From assembly GCA_009909035.1 (NCBI GenBank), contig JAAAOB010000154.1, forward strand, positions 58,392-122,391: a stretch of 64,000 nt of DNA, given 5' to 3'. The stretch is from Bacteroidota bacterium. Its GTDB lineage: Bacteria > Bacteroidota > Rhodothermia > Balneolales > Balneolaceae. Position numbers and translations under genes: made by a program. The notes beneath the pieces were generated by a model. The model had not been told where the DNA came from. It saw only the letters and a program-made list of their open reading frames with translations, and did no database searches. Positions 1-9,183 of the stretch are shown piece by piece (the first letter of the stretch is position 1; every line of letters begins with the position of its first letter).

Positions 1-313
1 CACCTAACACTTCAGCTTCTGGCGATAACTTGTCAGGAATGGAAATAAGATCTCTCTTAAAAGGTATGGTAATATTACACCCCAGAAAGGCATCCTTGTT
101 AATCCAGCTCGCAAACCGGGGAATGTCCGGGCTTCTTAAATCCATCGCAAAGTACACTGCATCCAGGCCATGATGACGGAGTGCAATGTTGTGCATTACG
201 GGTGAAAGAGAATGGATTACCGATTGCCCTACAACAAAATAGTGAGGTTTCTTAGAATCAATTGAGTGAACAAAAGAGTGAAAAGAACGGGTTTCTGAAG
301 AGTATGTCGTCAT
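1..313 (-). CDS. aroE: Shikimate dehydrogenase, N-terminal part (runs off the window)
   Basis: Translating the minus strand from the ATG at 313 gives 104 open codons up to the window edge. The frame carries the AroE substrate-binding signature HSLSPVMHN (residues 34-42) and GCNITIPFK (78-86), whose Lys86 corresponds to the family's catalytic lysine. The enzyme reduces 3-dehydroshikimate to shikimate with NADPH in the cytoplasm, in the shikimate pathway to aromatic amino acids. About 22 residues precede the first strand, slightly more than usual; no nearer Met fits. The NADP-binding half lies outside the window. The family call is firm; whether it is AroE rather than a YdiB-type paralogue cannot be told from this half. 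Confidence 0.88.
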   Translation of the reverse strand, partial: MTTYSSETRSFHSFVHSIDSKKPHYFVVGQSVIHSLSPVMHNIALRHHGLDAVYFAMDLRSPDIPRFASWINKDAFLGCNITIPFKRDLISIPDKLSPEAEVLG

Positions 314-870
314 AAACGTTGCATCGGAGTTTAGCCTTTCTTTCTTTTACCTGTCAAAAACAGTTGCAGACACATTGAAATATAAATCGAGGTGAAGGAG
401 TTCCCGGTGCAAAGCAGTTCCTTGGAGTAGAGCCCGGCAGCTATCAACGAGGACCTGTAGCTTTTACTCCATTTGGAGTCCGCTTTAACGTATCTTTCCG
501 CAAGCAAACGAAGGGCAATCGCAATTTTCCCCCGCCAGCGCCAGTGCTTTTCTGTTCCTTGCTGGCCCCTGCTTTGGCTCGGGGCTGAATGTACCATGTA
601 CTACACGAGTTCTTGCGCGTGGAGAAAGAAGTACTTCGTTATGTTTCAGAACCAGTTTCAGGGCACATCGAAACGGAGTATGTCGTCCCAGCCGAGGTTC
701 CGGTTTTCCAAAAACCTCAACCTGCACTCCCCCATAACGCATTAAGGATCGGCACCGTCTCGTCCGTCAAAAAGAAACGTTGATCATGCCTGACCTTGTG
801 GATCGGGAAAGTAAACCGCTGAACATTAAAGAAACGGCCTTTCCCCCATAAGTACAGAGAGTATCCATAA
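314..870. other. Gene-poor region, possibly a decayed repeat
   Basis: This stretch of about 560 bases upstream of aroE has several overlapping short open frames on both strands (for example 331-597 minus and 473-745 plus). None has a recognisable domain, and all have a composition rich in Arg, Ser, Cys and Trp, which is typical of non-coding frames. It may hold the aroE promoter and remnants of a dispersed intergenic repeat. No gene is called. Confidence 0.4.
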
Positions 871-905
871 AAAAAATGCGCACCGGAAAATGATGCGCAT
901 TTTTT
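871..905 (-). terminator. Intrinsic terminator of the START-like gene
   Basis: AAAAAATGCGCA at 871-882 is perfectly complementary to TGCGCATTTTTT at 894-905, with an 11-base loop. It lies 22 bases beyond the stop of the minus-strand gene 927-1397. The A/T ends supply a U-tract in either direction, so it could act bidirectionally. Confidence 0.8.
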
Positions 906-926
906 ACCTTTATCGATATTGAATCG

Positions 927-1397
927 TCAAGCTGTTACTTCGCTTTCCTTTTCTTCTGTCTGTTCTTCATCTTTGAACGTGTCGTTCTCAGCCAGTTCTT
1001 TGAACTTTCCGAGGTCCGCTTTTAACTGCGGGCTTAATCCTTCAATAAAGTTTGCAAGTTCTTCACCTGGCTCGCCAAAGAAGGTTCGGTAATCTAAGGA
1101 GAAATCAATCCGGGTTCGTTTGCCGCTATCCAGCGGTGTAAAACGAATGGTTCCGGTTTGATTTAAATTCCCATTTATTGTTATCCATGCAAAACGGGTA
1201 TTTCGCAAGTTATCAATAATATTTGTTGTCCATTGAAACTCCTCGCCACCAATGTTGGTTTTGTAGTCGAATGTTTGAGAATTGACTTTTTCAATCTCAT
1301 CGATTCTGTCCAGAAATTTTGTATAATGTACTGGATTGCAAAGCAATTCGTATGCTTTGGCAAGGGGTAAATCTACTTCGATTCTTTCGTGCGCCAT
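927..1397 (-). CDS. START-like / SRPBCC-fold domain protein
   Basis: This 156-residue single-domain protein has a helix-grip (SRPBCC/START-like) pattern: an N-terminal strand and helix (IEVDLPLAKAYELLCNP), a central beta region with GTIRFTPLDSGKRTRIDFSLDY, and a long C-terminal helix beginning near FIEGLSPQLKADL and running through KFKELAE. Such folds bind hydrophobic ligands. Single-domain copies are common in Bacteroidota without an assigned ligand. The last 20 residues are an acidic Glu-rich tail. It has no signal peptide, so it is probably cytoplasmic. It is monocistronic with its own terminator and divergent from the barrel gene at 1521. The fold is confident; the function is unknown. 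Confidence 0.75.
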   Translation of the reverse strand: MAHERIEVDLPLAKAYELLCNPVHYTKFLDRIDEIEKVNSQTFDYKTNIGGEEFQWTTNIIDNLRNTRFAWITINGNLNQTGTIRFTPLDSGKRTRIDFSLDYRTFFGEPGEELANFIEGLSPQLKADLGKFKELAENDTFKDEEQTEEKESEVTA

Positions 1398-1520
1398 AGT
1401 GTGATTGAACTTCAGAAATGAGAATTTTAGTTCATGTTTGAGAAGATTGTAGAAAGCAGGTACGGCTTATCCACAATGCATTAAATTTAACCATATTTTG
1501 ATTAAGCATCAATCGTTTTC

Positions 1521-2900
1521 GTGCAGAATTATTTTGAAAAGTTATTTACGTGTATTATTCTACGTATTTGTCTCCTGTTTGTCTCAGTTTCTTTCTCGTT
1601 TATCTTCTTTATAACCAATAGCTTGGCTCAGGAAGGCCTGTCAGGTTTTTATCGCAACTATACGGGGTTTCAGCTCTATAATGATTACGAGCTTGTGGCC
1701 GGGCGGAACCGAATCCGAGGCGAATATTCTGATAATTATTCGTTTGGAGCGCTTTATCTGGAGGTTGATCTCATCGATAGATACACAAAAGAGAGGGATT
1801 TCGAACTGCTGATTCGCGAAGCGTACCTGGACTGGTTTGCGAGCAACTACGATGTGCGAATCGGAAAACAGAATATTATCTGGGGCAAAGCCACGGGTTC
1901 ATTTGTAACCGATATACTTTCACCTGTTGATCTGAGAGAATTTTTAACACAGGATGTAGCGGATCTACGCTTCGGCCTGACCTCATTTAATCTAAGGCGA
2001 TACTTCGGCCGCAGTTTTCTGCAGTTTGTTGCAGCCCCTGCGCTGCAGCCGGATCTGCTCCCGGATCAGGATTCTCGGTGGTTCCCTGTTCAGCGTCCCC
2101 CCTCTATTATCCCCTTCTCATTCAGGTCTCCCGAAAACGAATCAACACTGTCTGATATTCAGCTGGCGGCCCGATTTGCATGGAGACCATCTCCGAGTTT
2201 CGATATCGATTTTATGGCCTACCACTGGGCACACCCGATGCCGGCATATGCCATAGAGCCCAATATTCTTGGATCACCCCTTGCCCCGGAAGTTACGCTC
2301 CGGGAAACCTACAGAACCTCGCCGATGGCCGGGTATGCAGCATCCTGGCAAATATCTGACAGCTGGATTCTTTCCAGTGAAAGCCTGTTTGTTTACGAGC
2401 GGCTTTTTACCTTCCTGCCGGTGTCAACCAACCGGCTGGAAGATGCTTTGAATGATCCCCTTGAGGCATTCCAGGTGCTACAGGAGTTTGATATCCGAGA
2501 CGATGGCTACTTGCTTACAAAACCCTGGCTGCAAACCATGATCGGGGGGCAGACCAACCTGGCAGGTGCAACCGTTGGGCTGCAGGGATATGTTGAGATT
2601 ATACTGAACTATGAAGACAGAATACTACCGCAGAGAGTGTTTCCATATGCTTCTCTTTTTGCTCAGCGTTCATTTTTACGCGATCGCTTAAGCACCTTTA
2701 TGACCGGGCGATATAATTTTTTTGGACAGGACTTTTGGGCGCAAGTCCAGGGCGAGTACGAAATCAGCGATGGATTTCAGGTTGCTCTGGGCACCAATAT
2801 TTTTGAAGGCCCGTCTATTTCCCCTTTCTATGGTCATCTCACCTTTGAACAGTTTAAAGAGAACAGCTTTATTTTTGCCAAGACCACCATCTATTTCTAA
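1521..2900 (+). CDS. Outer-membrane beta-barrel protein (DUF1302-like), partner of the RND exporter
   Basis: This 459-residue exported protein starts at GTG; no ATG lies nearby. Residues 1-36 form a signal peptide ending NSLAQ. The mature part has alternating amphipathic strands and ends in an aromatic C-terminal strand (FAKTTIYF), the usual signature of a BAM substrate. Near residues 115-145 it carries VRIGKQNIIWGKATG followed by DILSPVDLREFL, a segment I associate with DUF1302-like barrels that sit next to MMPL/RND exporters. The RND gene follows 418 bases downstream on the same strand, although the intervening repeat may separate transcription. It may act as the outer-membrane port for the lipid or hydrophobic cargo of that exporter; this is inferred from neighbourhood. 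Confidence 0.68.
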   Translation: MQNYFEKLFTCIILRICLLFVSVSFSFIFFITNSLAQEGLSGFYRNYTGFQLYNDYELVAGRNRIRGEYSDNYSFGALYLEVDLIDRYTKERDFELLIREAYLDWFASNYDVRIGKQNIIWGKATGSFVTDILSPVDLREFLTQDVADLRFGLTSFNLRRYFGRSFLQFVAAPALQPDLLPDQDSRWFPVQRPPSIIPFSFRSPENESTLSDIQLAARFAWRPSPSFDIDFMAYHWAHPMPAYAIEPNILGSPLAPEVTLRETYRTSPMAGYAASWQISDSWILSSESLFVYERLFTFLPVSTNRLEDALNDPLEAFQVLQEFDIRDDGYLLTKPWLQTMIGGQTNLAGATVGLQGYVEIILNYEDRILPQRVFPYASLFAQRSFLRDRLSTFMTGRYNFFGQDFWAQVQGEYEISDGFQVALGTNIFEGPSISPFYGHLTFEQFKENSFIFAKTTIYF

Positions 2901-3079
2901 ACCAGACCATTTCTTCCTGAAGCTACCAAAACGGCCCCTCCGTTTCTCCATTTTAATGGAATGTAAACATGCACCAATTAGTTAGGTCAGCTGAAATGAA
3001 CTACCCGGGGCAGAGCCCGCGAGGTATCAGCTTAGAACAGCATAACTTTTTGGTCGATATGGAGTTTATTTTTGAGTGT

Positions 3080-3250
3080 CCCCCTTCTCCCGCAAGGGAA
3101 CCCCATGGGAGAAGGGGGGCAATGGGGGATGATTCATTGTGGATCAGAACCAAGTTAATTGATAGTTCTAAACTCAGAAAATCATCCCACAGCTCACTCC
3201 GTTCGCTTCCCCCTTCTCCCATGGGGATTCCACTGGGGAAAGGGCCTTTT
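3080..3250. repeat. Inverted-repeat, hairpin-rich intergenic element
   Basis: CCCCCTTCTCCC (3080-3091) pairs with GGGAGAAGGGGG (3107-3118), making a 12-bp hairpin. A second, oppositely oriented copy of the same unit lies at about 3208-3245 (CCCCCTTCTCCCATGGGGA). The flanks, GGGATGATT near 3126 and AATCATCCC near 3180, are also inverted, so the whole is a large imperfect palindrome with arms of roughly 45-50 bases. It fills most of the 418-base gap between the barrel and exporter genes. It resembles a REP/MITE-like intergenic element; the ~117-codon frame across it is taken as spurious. Confidence 0.7.
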
Positions 3251-3318
3251 ACCTTTTCCGACCCAGAGGGTCCGGGAATTAAACCACTAAGGATTAAACC
3301 CGATTACAAAACATTAAT

Positions 3319-5664
3319 TTGAAACAATTCGGAAACATATTACTCGCGGCACCGGGATCTGTCATCGCAGGTATGGTTGTCCTGATTTTATTGGCCATCT
3401 ACCCGGCTTCAAATATCAAAACTGATTTTAATCTTGAAGGTTTCTATCCTGAAACGGACCCGGTAATTGAAGATTACGATTTGCTCGAGAATGAATTTGG
3501 GCGTGATGATAATTCAATCTTGATTGGATTCGCATCTGACTCAATTTTTTCAACAACGGTTTTACAAGACATAAAAGAGTTAACATCCCGTTTTGAAGAT
3601 ATTCAATACATTGAATCCGTTCGCAGTCTTACCAACACTCAGAAAATTGAGAATTCCAACGACCGTCTCCGGTTCTCACCCTACATTGAACAGATTCCGG
3701 ATTCGGATTCAGCATTAGCTGAGCTAAAGCGTAGTGTGACGGATGATCCCTTTGCGAATGGACTGCTCATTAATTCCGATGGTTCTGCAACTGCTTTTGT
3801 GCTTACCATTAATGAAGAGAAGAATACCTACCCCAACAGAAACCTGATCATTGATTCAGTAAATGACATTCTGGATGAATATTCGGGCACCTACGAATTT
3901 CATAAATCGGGAATACCTTATTTTAGAAATCAGTACGTGAACCTCTTGAACGGGGAAATTTTTATCTACATCGGCCTGTCATCAGTTCTAATCATACTTC
4001 TGTTATGGTATTTATACCGGAGTGTTTGGGGAGTTCTTTTTCCCATGATTATTGTCTGGACAACCCTCCTTTTTACATTAGCCATCATCCATCTTTCCGG
4101 TGGCTATCTTGAAATCATGAGCAGCACGATTGCCCCAATACTTTTGTGTGTTGGCGTAGCCGATGCCATTCATATGATTTCAAAATTTGATGATGCCCGG
4201 GAATCGGGGATGAAGAAAAAAGAATCGATCCTTGAGATGCTTCAAACACTGGGAAGCGCAACCTTTTTGACCAGTGTAACAACAGCCATTGGGTTCGCCT
4301 CTCTGCTGAGCAGTAGTGTGATGCCCATGGCCAAATTTGGCGGTTATACCGCCGTTGGTGTACTGCTTGCCTATGTTGTAACCATCTTTTTCCTGCCCGT
4401 AGCGCTGGCTAAGTCGAAAAAATCACGTGTATTCGATGAGAAATCGAGTTCCGTTTATCCCCTCATAAGCCGCGCGCTTACGCGGGTATCGGCTATCAAC
4501 AAGCTCCACTATAAAAAAATCTTGCTGGCTGCATTCGGAGGAACACTGCTTATAACTTTTGGCATTCGGGAAGTGGATGTAAATGGAAAAGTATTTGATG
4601 ACCTGGGAGAAGAGACGGAACTTATGCAGGACAGCCGGTTCTTTTCCGAACAGCTGGCCCCGCAATTTCCACTCGAATTTATTATTGATACCGGTTCTCC
4701 TGAATCGGCACTACGCCTTGAGCTAATGCAGCGACTTGAAACTTTCGAAGAGTATCTGCTGTCCTATCCAGAGATAGAACGCGTTGCGGGTCTTCATCAA
4801 CTTATAAAAGAGGTTCATTCCACGTTGGATCCAGACGATTCTGCCGGCCGTGCACTTCCCGGATCCGATTCAGCTGTTTCGCAGTACGTGCTTCTGCTGG
4901 AGATTAACGGTGCCGAGGAACTAACCCGGCTTGTTGATTTTGACTATAGTAAACTGCGTGTCACGGCTTTCACCGAAGATGCAGGATCAAAACGGATTAA
5001 TGAAATGAGGGACGAGATCCGGGACTATCTGAATAACAACTTTAGGGAAGAAGTAACCATGACCGGGACCACGGTGTTGAGTGCAGATCTGACCGATAAA
5101 ATCGTCTACTCTTTATCCTGGAGTATTCTCATTGCCATACTGGCAATATCGCTGATCATGACCATGCTCTTCAAGAATGTCCGGATGGTCGTCATATCAC
5201 TGGTTCCCAATATTATCCCTCTGCTTGTTATTGCAAGCGTAATGGGATTTTTAAATGTAGACATCAAGCCGTCAACAGCCGTTATATTTACCATCGCACT
5301 TGGCATAGCGGTTGATGACAGCATCCATTACCTGGCACGGTTTAGAATTGAACACCAACGGTCCGGATCCATGAGCAGAGCCCTTACCACTACAACAATC
5401 AATACCGGACGGGCCATTATCATTACAAGCCTTATCCTTGTAGCAGGATTTGGCACATTAATTACAAGCGCCTTCACCTCAACTGCCATGATGGGGATTC
5501 TCGTTTGCAGTACGATAACCGCCGCACTAATAGCTGATCTGTTTGTGCTTCCCTCGCTTTTTTACTGGCTGAAGCCGGAGCTGTCTATCAAAAATGTTTC
5601 TGGATCTCCCTCAGTACAGCAGAATGTGTCTTCTGAACCGACCCGGCAGCATCTATCGCAATAA
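3319..5664 (+). CDS. RND superfamily (MMPL-type) exporter
   Basis: This 781-residue inner-membrane transporter has two repeated halves: a TM helix at 7-28, a periplasmic loop, five TM helices at about 214-363, then a second set (TM about 400-416, loop, TM about 598-750). TM4 and TM10 carry the proton-relay signatures GVADAIHMI (Asp282, His285) and GIAVDDSIHY (Asp666, Asp667, His670), typical of the COG1033 'predicted exporter of the RND superfamily'. The start is TTG at 3319; the next in-frame Met lies inside TM1. Cargo is likely a lipid or other hydrophobic molecule, with the barrel at 1521 as possible partner. The last 25 residues are polar and unconserved in appearance, and overlap the 3' end of tmk on the other strand by 77 bases. 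Confidence 0.85.
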   Translation: MKQFGNILLAAPGSVIAGMVVLILLAIYPASNIKTDFNLEGFYPETDPVIEDYDLLENEFGRDDNSILIGFASDSIFSTTVLQDIKELTSRFEDIQYIESVRSLTNTQKIENSNDRLRFSPYIEQIPDSDSALAELKRSVTDDPFANGLLINSDGSATAFVLTINEEKNTYPNRNLIIDSVNDILDEYSGTYEFHKSGIPYFRNQYVNLLNGEIFIYIGLSSVLIILLLWYLYRSVWGVLFPMIIVWTTLLFTLAIIHLSGGYLEIMSSTIAPILLCVGVADAIHMISKFDDARESGMKKKESILEMLQTLGSATFLTSVTTAIGFASLLSSSVMPMAKFGGYTAVGVLLAYVVTIFFLPVALAKSKKSRVFDEKSSSVYPLISRALTRVSAINKLHYKKILLAAFGGTLLITFGIREVDVNGKVFDDLGEETELMQDSRFFSEQLAPQFPLEFIIDTGSPESALRLELMQRLETFEEYLLSYPEIERVAGLHQLIKEVHSTLDPDDSAGRALPGSDSAVSQYVLLLEINGAEELTRLVDFDYSKLRVTAFTEDAGSKRINEMRDEIRDYLNNNFREEVTMTGTTVLSADLTDKIVYSLSWSILIAILAISLIMTMLFKNVRMVVISLVPNIIPLLVIASVMGFLNVDIKPSTAVIFTIALGIAVDDSIHYLARFRIEHQRSGSMSRALTTTTINTGRAIIITSLILVAGFGTLITSAFTSTAMMGILVCSTITAALIADLFVLPSLFYWLKPELSIKNVSGSPSVQQNVSSEPTRQHLSQ

Positions 5665-6190
5665 AGCGCTCTTCACGTTTACTAAGATCATCGAAGCCGC
5701 GCACAACGTTTTCGAAGAAATCGTCTCCCGACTTTTCCATTCTATCTTTTTCGGCACCTTCGGTTCTTTTTTTTGCAACAAGAGGCGGCACCCGCAAATA
5801 AAGCGTCAGATCCGGTACGGTATGATGGGAGGCAAGCTGATTCAGTTGAATTATTTCGTCTACCGGGGCTGACTTCCTGCCGTATCCCTGATAGGCGACA
5901 GTGGAGTCGTAAAACCTGTCGAGAATCACGACATCGCCCTGGTCTAATATCGGCTTCACCTTTTCAGATACAAGCTGGGATCGGGCTGCAGAAAAGAGCA
6001 ATAATTCCGTAACAGGATCCATCTCGTCTCCGCCATGAAGCAGTATCTTCCGGACTTGTTCTGAAATCGTTGTTCCGCCTGGTTCACGAAACACGTGGCA
6101 TTGAATGCCCCGGGTTTTAAAATACTCTTGAAGCAAGTGAATCTGCGTCGATTTTCCACAGCCGTCTATTCCTTCAAATGATATAAACAC
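5588..6190 (-). CDS. tmk: Thymidylate kinase
   Basis: This 200-residue kinase phosphorylates dTMP to dTDP in the cytoplasm. It has the P-loop GIDGCGKST (7-15), the substrate loop REPGGT (35-40), the DRFYDST motif (91-97) and a lid region near 141-151 with KRTEGAEKDR. Length and motif spacing fit TmpK proteins. It lies 11 bases after the PspC gene on the same strand and is probably cotranscribed. Its final 77 bases overlap the end of the convergent RND exporter gene. The overlap encodes the C-terminal helix of this kinase, which is the family-like sequence of the two, so the exporter tail is probably the extended one. Confidence 0.95.
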   Translation of the reverse strand: MFISFEGIDGCGKSTQIHLLQEYFKTRGIQCHVFREPGGTTISEQVRKILLHGGDEMDPVTELLLFSAARSQLVSEKVKPILDQGDVVILDRFYDSTVAYQGYGRKSAPVDEIIQLNQLASHHTVPDLTLYLRVPPLVAKKRTEGAEKDRMEKSGDDFFENVVRGFDDLSKREERFIAIDAAGSVQKTHSAVLREIQKHF

Positions 6191-6201
6191 AAAGGTCCGG
6201 T

Positions 6202-6882
6202 TTAGTTAAAATCATCCATTCGTTCAATCGGCTCTTTAGGCATCACAACAGCCATGGCTATGTAAAGCAGGAAAAAGGAGCCTGAACTTAGAAAAAACGC
6301 AAGAAGGAAACCGACACGAACAAATGTAGAATTAACGCCAAGATACTTTGCAAGTCCGCCACATACGCCAAACAATTTCTTATCTGTTCGTGATTTACCC
6401 AGCCCGCCGGTCGATTGCAGTCTGCTGTTTAAAGACGATTTACCCGTCGATTTTTGATTACTACGCGCTTTTGAAGAGGATTTGGCATCCGTATAGAGAA
6501 ATTCGTCAAGCTTGTCGTATGTTTTTTGATTACGATGCCGTGTCTCCCTTTTCGTACTCTTCTCTTTTTTTGAGGACTGCTTTAAAAACCCAAGACAAAT
6601 TACCCCCACGAGTGCACCTGCAAAATAAGGAGTTAATTTCATGATGGTATTTAAAAAGGGAACCCCGGCAGATCCCAAAAGTTCACTACCGATTGACTGC
6701 CCCACAAAGGCAAGTGCTATAAAGACAAATCCAAGCCCGCAAATGGTTCGGATATTCCAAATACTGCTATCGTCTTTCTTATCATCAGTTTCAAGAAAGT
6801 CTTTTAACGACTTTTGTAAGTCATCTTCAGTTATATTGAGTGAAGAAGATGCCCCGGACTGTTTTGTTGCTTGATCTACCAT
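6202..6882 (-). CDS. PspC-domain membrane protein
   Basis: This 226-residue membrane protein ends in a PspC domain (about 165-222): a basic entry SRTDKKLFGVCGGLAKYLGV, then a hydrophobic segment with FLLAFFLSSGSFFLLYIAMAV and the typical end VVMPKEP. The N-terminal half has a cytosolic acidic start and two predicted TM helices (about 45-66 and 83-101), followed by a basic, Ser-rich linker (105-165). PspC domains take part in envelope-stress responses. No pspA/pspB neighbour is present, so the partner is unknown. It precedes tmk by 11 bases. Confidence 0.8.
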   Translation of the reverse strand: MVDQATKQSGASSSLNITEDDLQKSLKDFLETDDKKDDSSIWNIRTICGLGFVFIALAFVGQSIGSELLGSAGVPFLNTIMKLTPYFAGALVGVICLGFLKQSSKKEKSTKRETRHRNQKTYDKLDEFLYTDAKSSSKARSNQKSTGKSSLNSRLQSTGGLGKSRTDKKLFGVCGGLAKYLGVNSTFVRVGFLLAFFLSSGSFFLLYIAMAVVMPKEPIERMDDFN

Positions 6883-6978
6883 GTCTGTTTGACCGTTTAT
6901 TCAAAATGTATAAAAATTGTCCCGACTCCTGCAGATTTGCGATGCCCACATGATCAGTACGAACAATAAACAGGAGTG

Positions 6979-7563
6979 TTACAAGCTGGGTTGAATAATT
7001 TTTGATTCCGTAATAACGATATCCATTTGCTGGTCGAAAGCATCAACCGGCAGCCTGTTCCATGACAATGTACAATTATAACATAAACCAACACGAAACG
7101 CACCTGTTTGCTTTAAAAACCGATCATAAAAGCCTTTTCCATACCCAATTCTGTTCATTTCAAAATCTGCAGCTACCATAGGAACAACAATAAGTGAAAA
7201 TTCTCGCGGATCGGCCGATTCGCCGTTAGATGGTTCCAATACTCCCCAGCTATTTTGCTGAAGTTCGGAAAGTGATTGAATCGGGTGATGGGTCATTTGG
7301 CTACCCTCTTTGATTTTGGGTACAACCACTTTTTTTCCAAGGTCAAGGCAATCCTGAATAAGTGATCGGGTAGAAACCTCACGCTGCTGCACCATAGACA
7401 CATAGGTATGGATTGTATCGGCTTCCAGAAAACAGTTTAGCTTCTTGAGCTTTTTCTTCATCAGCCTGCTGAGCTTCTCTGCCTCTTGTATATAGAGTGA
7501 TTTGCGAACCTCTAAAAATCGTTCTCTGATACGTGGTTTATCTGCCGGACCTCCATGTTTCAT
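6979..7563 (-). CDS. 5-formyltetrahydrofolate cyclo-ligase
   Basis: This 194-residue enzyme converts 5-formyl-THF to 5,10-methenyl-THF using ATP, salvaging folate. The diagnostic segment RIGYGKGFYDRFL lies near residues 136-148, with VPMVAADFE before it; the N-terminal R-(x)6-RKSL helix matches the family's substrate region. The ATG overlaps the bshC stop codon by one base (TAATG), indicating translational coupling in an operon bshC to this gene. The family is often named ygfA or fau; no symbol is given because usage varies. Confidence 0.92.
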   Translation of the reverse strand: MKHGGPADKPRIRERFLEVRKSLYIQEAEKLSRLMKKKLKKLNCFLEADTIHTYVSMVQQREVSTRSLIQDCLDLGKKVVVPKIKEGSQMTHHPIQSLSELQQNSWGVLEPSNGESADPREFSLIVVPMVAADFEMNRIGYGKGFYDRFLKQTGAFRVGLCYNCTLSWNRLPVDAFDQQMDIVITESKIIQPSL

Positions 7564-9182
7564 TACAAGTATATTTTTTTATGCGTGTAAGGTGTTTCAT
7601 CCTCAAGCAGCTCCCGGAGCTTATCCCAAACCCGCACTCCATACCTATTCATGTAGTAAATAAACGCTATTTCCCGCTCCTGCAGACTTCCATTTGGAAA
7701 CAAGTTATTCTGGATACGTCTGATTCTTTGAATTTGTATCAGGTTTTGTTCTTTAACAGATCTGTACACTTTTCCCTTCAATTTATCGAGTTCATGCAGA
7801 TAAATAGCCGTTGCCTTTCCGGCACTGGCTTCAAGCGTAGGGTCGATCGCCCGGATCTCTTTTGATTTAAATCGCGACAACTCCTCTACATGACCTCTCC
7901 ATACCCTGAAAAGACGCTCCAGGTCTGAATCATCCGTTTTCTTAACGTACGCCGTTTCCAGATCTTCGGTTCTCCGGCTATATTCTGTCCATTGAAATGG
8001 AAGCTCCCCGGATATCCTTTCAATCGCGCGTTCAACAAGCGTCGCACTGATCCTTGGAATAATGGACGGCATACGTTTTCCAAATACCATGTAGAATTCC
8101 TTCATCTGTGCATAATAGGCTATCTCACCCGGTCCACCAACGTATGCAGCCACGGGCAGCAGGTGATCCTGAACAAGAGGCCGCAGAAATACATTAGGTG
8201 AAAACCGATGCGGGCGCTCATCGATATCGGCCAGCAGCTCACTTGTCGACCAAATAGTACCAGCTGCCGACCAGTCAGTGCCATCAAACTGGATCTTTTG
8301 CCGGTGATCTTGAGTATCAAAATAGAAAAGATTGGAAGGTTGAACCTGAACCTGGCCATGATATCCTGCCTCCATGAGGTTATAGGTGGCATTGTCTAAT
8401 GAACTCTCCAGTTGATGCTGTTTTTCGACAGCCGTTTTAAATATTGATGCAGAAAATTGTTTTATACTTTTTGTATTGCTTCCGGCAAGGACAAGGCCGC
8501 TGTTGGAAAACAGGTGGAGCAGCCAACGGCCAAAAGCTTCTGAAAATGTCCTGTTTTTTGTATAGCATTGAGCGATTTCCAACCTAAGCTTTTCAGAAAA
8601 ATTGGTTTCATCAAGCTCATTAAACACATCGGTTACAAATCGTTCATACTCCTCATCCAGCATCAGCTCTGCGGCGGCGGGTGTTCCGTCAGTAAAATTT
8701 TTCAGCTGGTATGAAATTTTCGACGTTCCCCGTTGACCGATGAAACCAAGTTCAGAAACCTCTTCCAAATCATGATCTTCGTCAGCTAACCAAAAAACGG
8801 GGATAACCGGGCGTCCTGTCATTTTATGCAATTTACGGGCCGTATTGATCGCCGTAATTGTTTTATATATAGTAAATAATGGGCCGCCCAAAAGCGTGAC
8901 CTGCTGCCCTGTAACCACAGCAAGGCTTTCGGGATCAGAGAATAGCTCTACCTGCCTTTGTGTAATTTCAGGTGCATCAAACCCCGTATTGAACTCGGAA
9001 AGCAGTTGCACAATACGAGACCTGTCCTGATGAAATTCGAGCTGGTCCGAAGTCTCTAAAAGTGCCTGAAACCCGGGAGTGGAGTTTTCAAAGAATTGGT
9101 GAATTGATTCGTTGCCTGAAATGAAATCTTTAAAAAGTGTTGAAAACGGCAGATGATCAAACGTAGTTGATGTTAGGTTCAC
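7563..9182 (-). CDS. bshC: Bacillithiol biosynthesis cysteine-adding enzyme BshC
   Basis: This 539-residue protein matches the BshC family in length and in several recognisable segments: LAVVTGQQVTLLGGPLFTIYK and the following TAIN near residues 86-110, PVFWLADEDHDLEEV near 126-140, and the C-terminal segment FPNGSLQERE near 496-505. BshC attaches cysteine to glucosaminyl-malate in the last step of bacillithiol synthesis. The bshB1 deacetylase lies 44 kb away in this window; bshA is not seen. The gene lies 1 base after the bifunctional-nuclease gene (9184) and overlaps the next gene by one base, so the three form a tight operon. Confidence 0.93.
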   Translation of the reverse strand: MNLTSTTFDHLPFSTLFKDFISGNESIHQFFENSTPGFQALLETSDQLEFHQDRSRIVQLLSEFNTGFDAPEITQRQVELFSDPESLAVVTGQQVTLLGGPLFTIYKTITAINTARKLHKMTGRPVIPVFWLADEDHDLEEVSELGFIGQRGTSKISYQLKNFTDGTPAAAELMLDEEYERFVTDVFNELDETNFSEKLRLEIAQCYTKNRTFSEAFGRWLLHLFSNSGLVLAGSNTKSIKQFSASIFKTAVEKQHQLESSLDNATYNLMEAGYHGQVQVQPSNLFYFDTQDHRQKIQFDGTDWSAAGTIWSTSELLADIDERPHRFSPNVFLRPLVQDHLLPVAAYVGGPGEIAYYAQMKEFYMVFGKRMPSIIPRISATLVERAIERISGELPFQWTEYSRRTEDLETAYVKKTDDSDLERLFRVWRGHVEELSRFKSKEIRAIDPTLEASAGKATAIYLHELDKLKGKVYRSVKEQNLIQIQRIRRIQNNLFPNGSLQEREIAFIYYMNRYGVRVWDKLRELLEDETPYTHKKIYL

Positions 9183-9183
9183 T

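Noticed and set aside
331..745. Overlapping open frames of 85-90 codons on both strands upstream of aroE.
   Set aside because: No domain, odd composition (Arg, Trp, Cys, Ser), mutual overlap and no operon context; treated as non-coding or a decayed repeat.
2969..3322. A 117-codon plus-strand frame between the barrel and exporter genes.
   Set aside because: It runs through the inverted-repeat element and is rich in Pro, Ser and Gly from the repeat; it has no domain.
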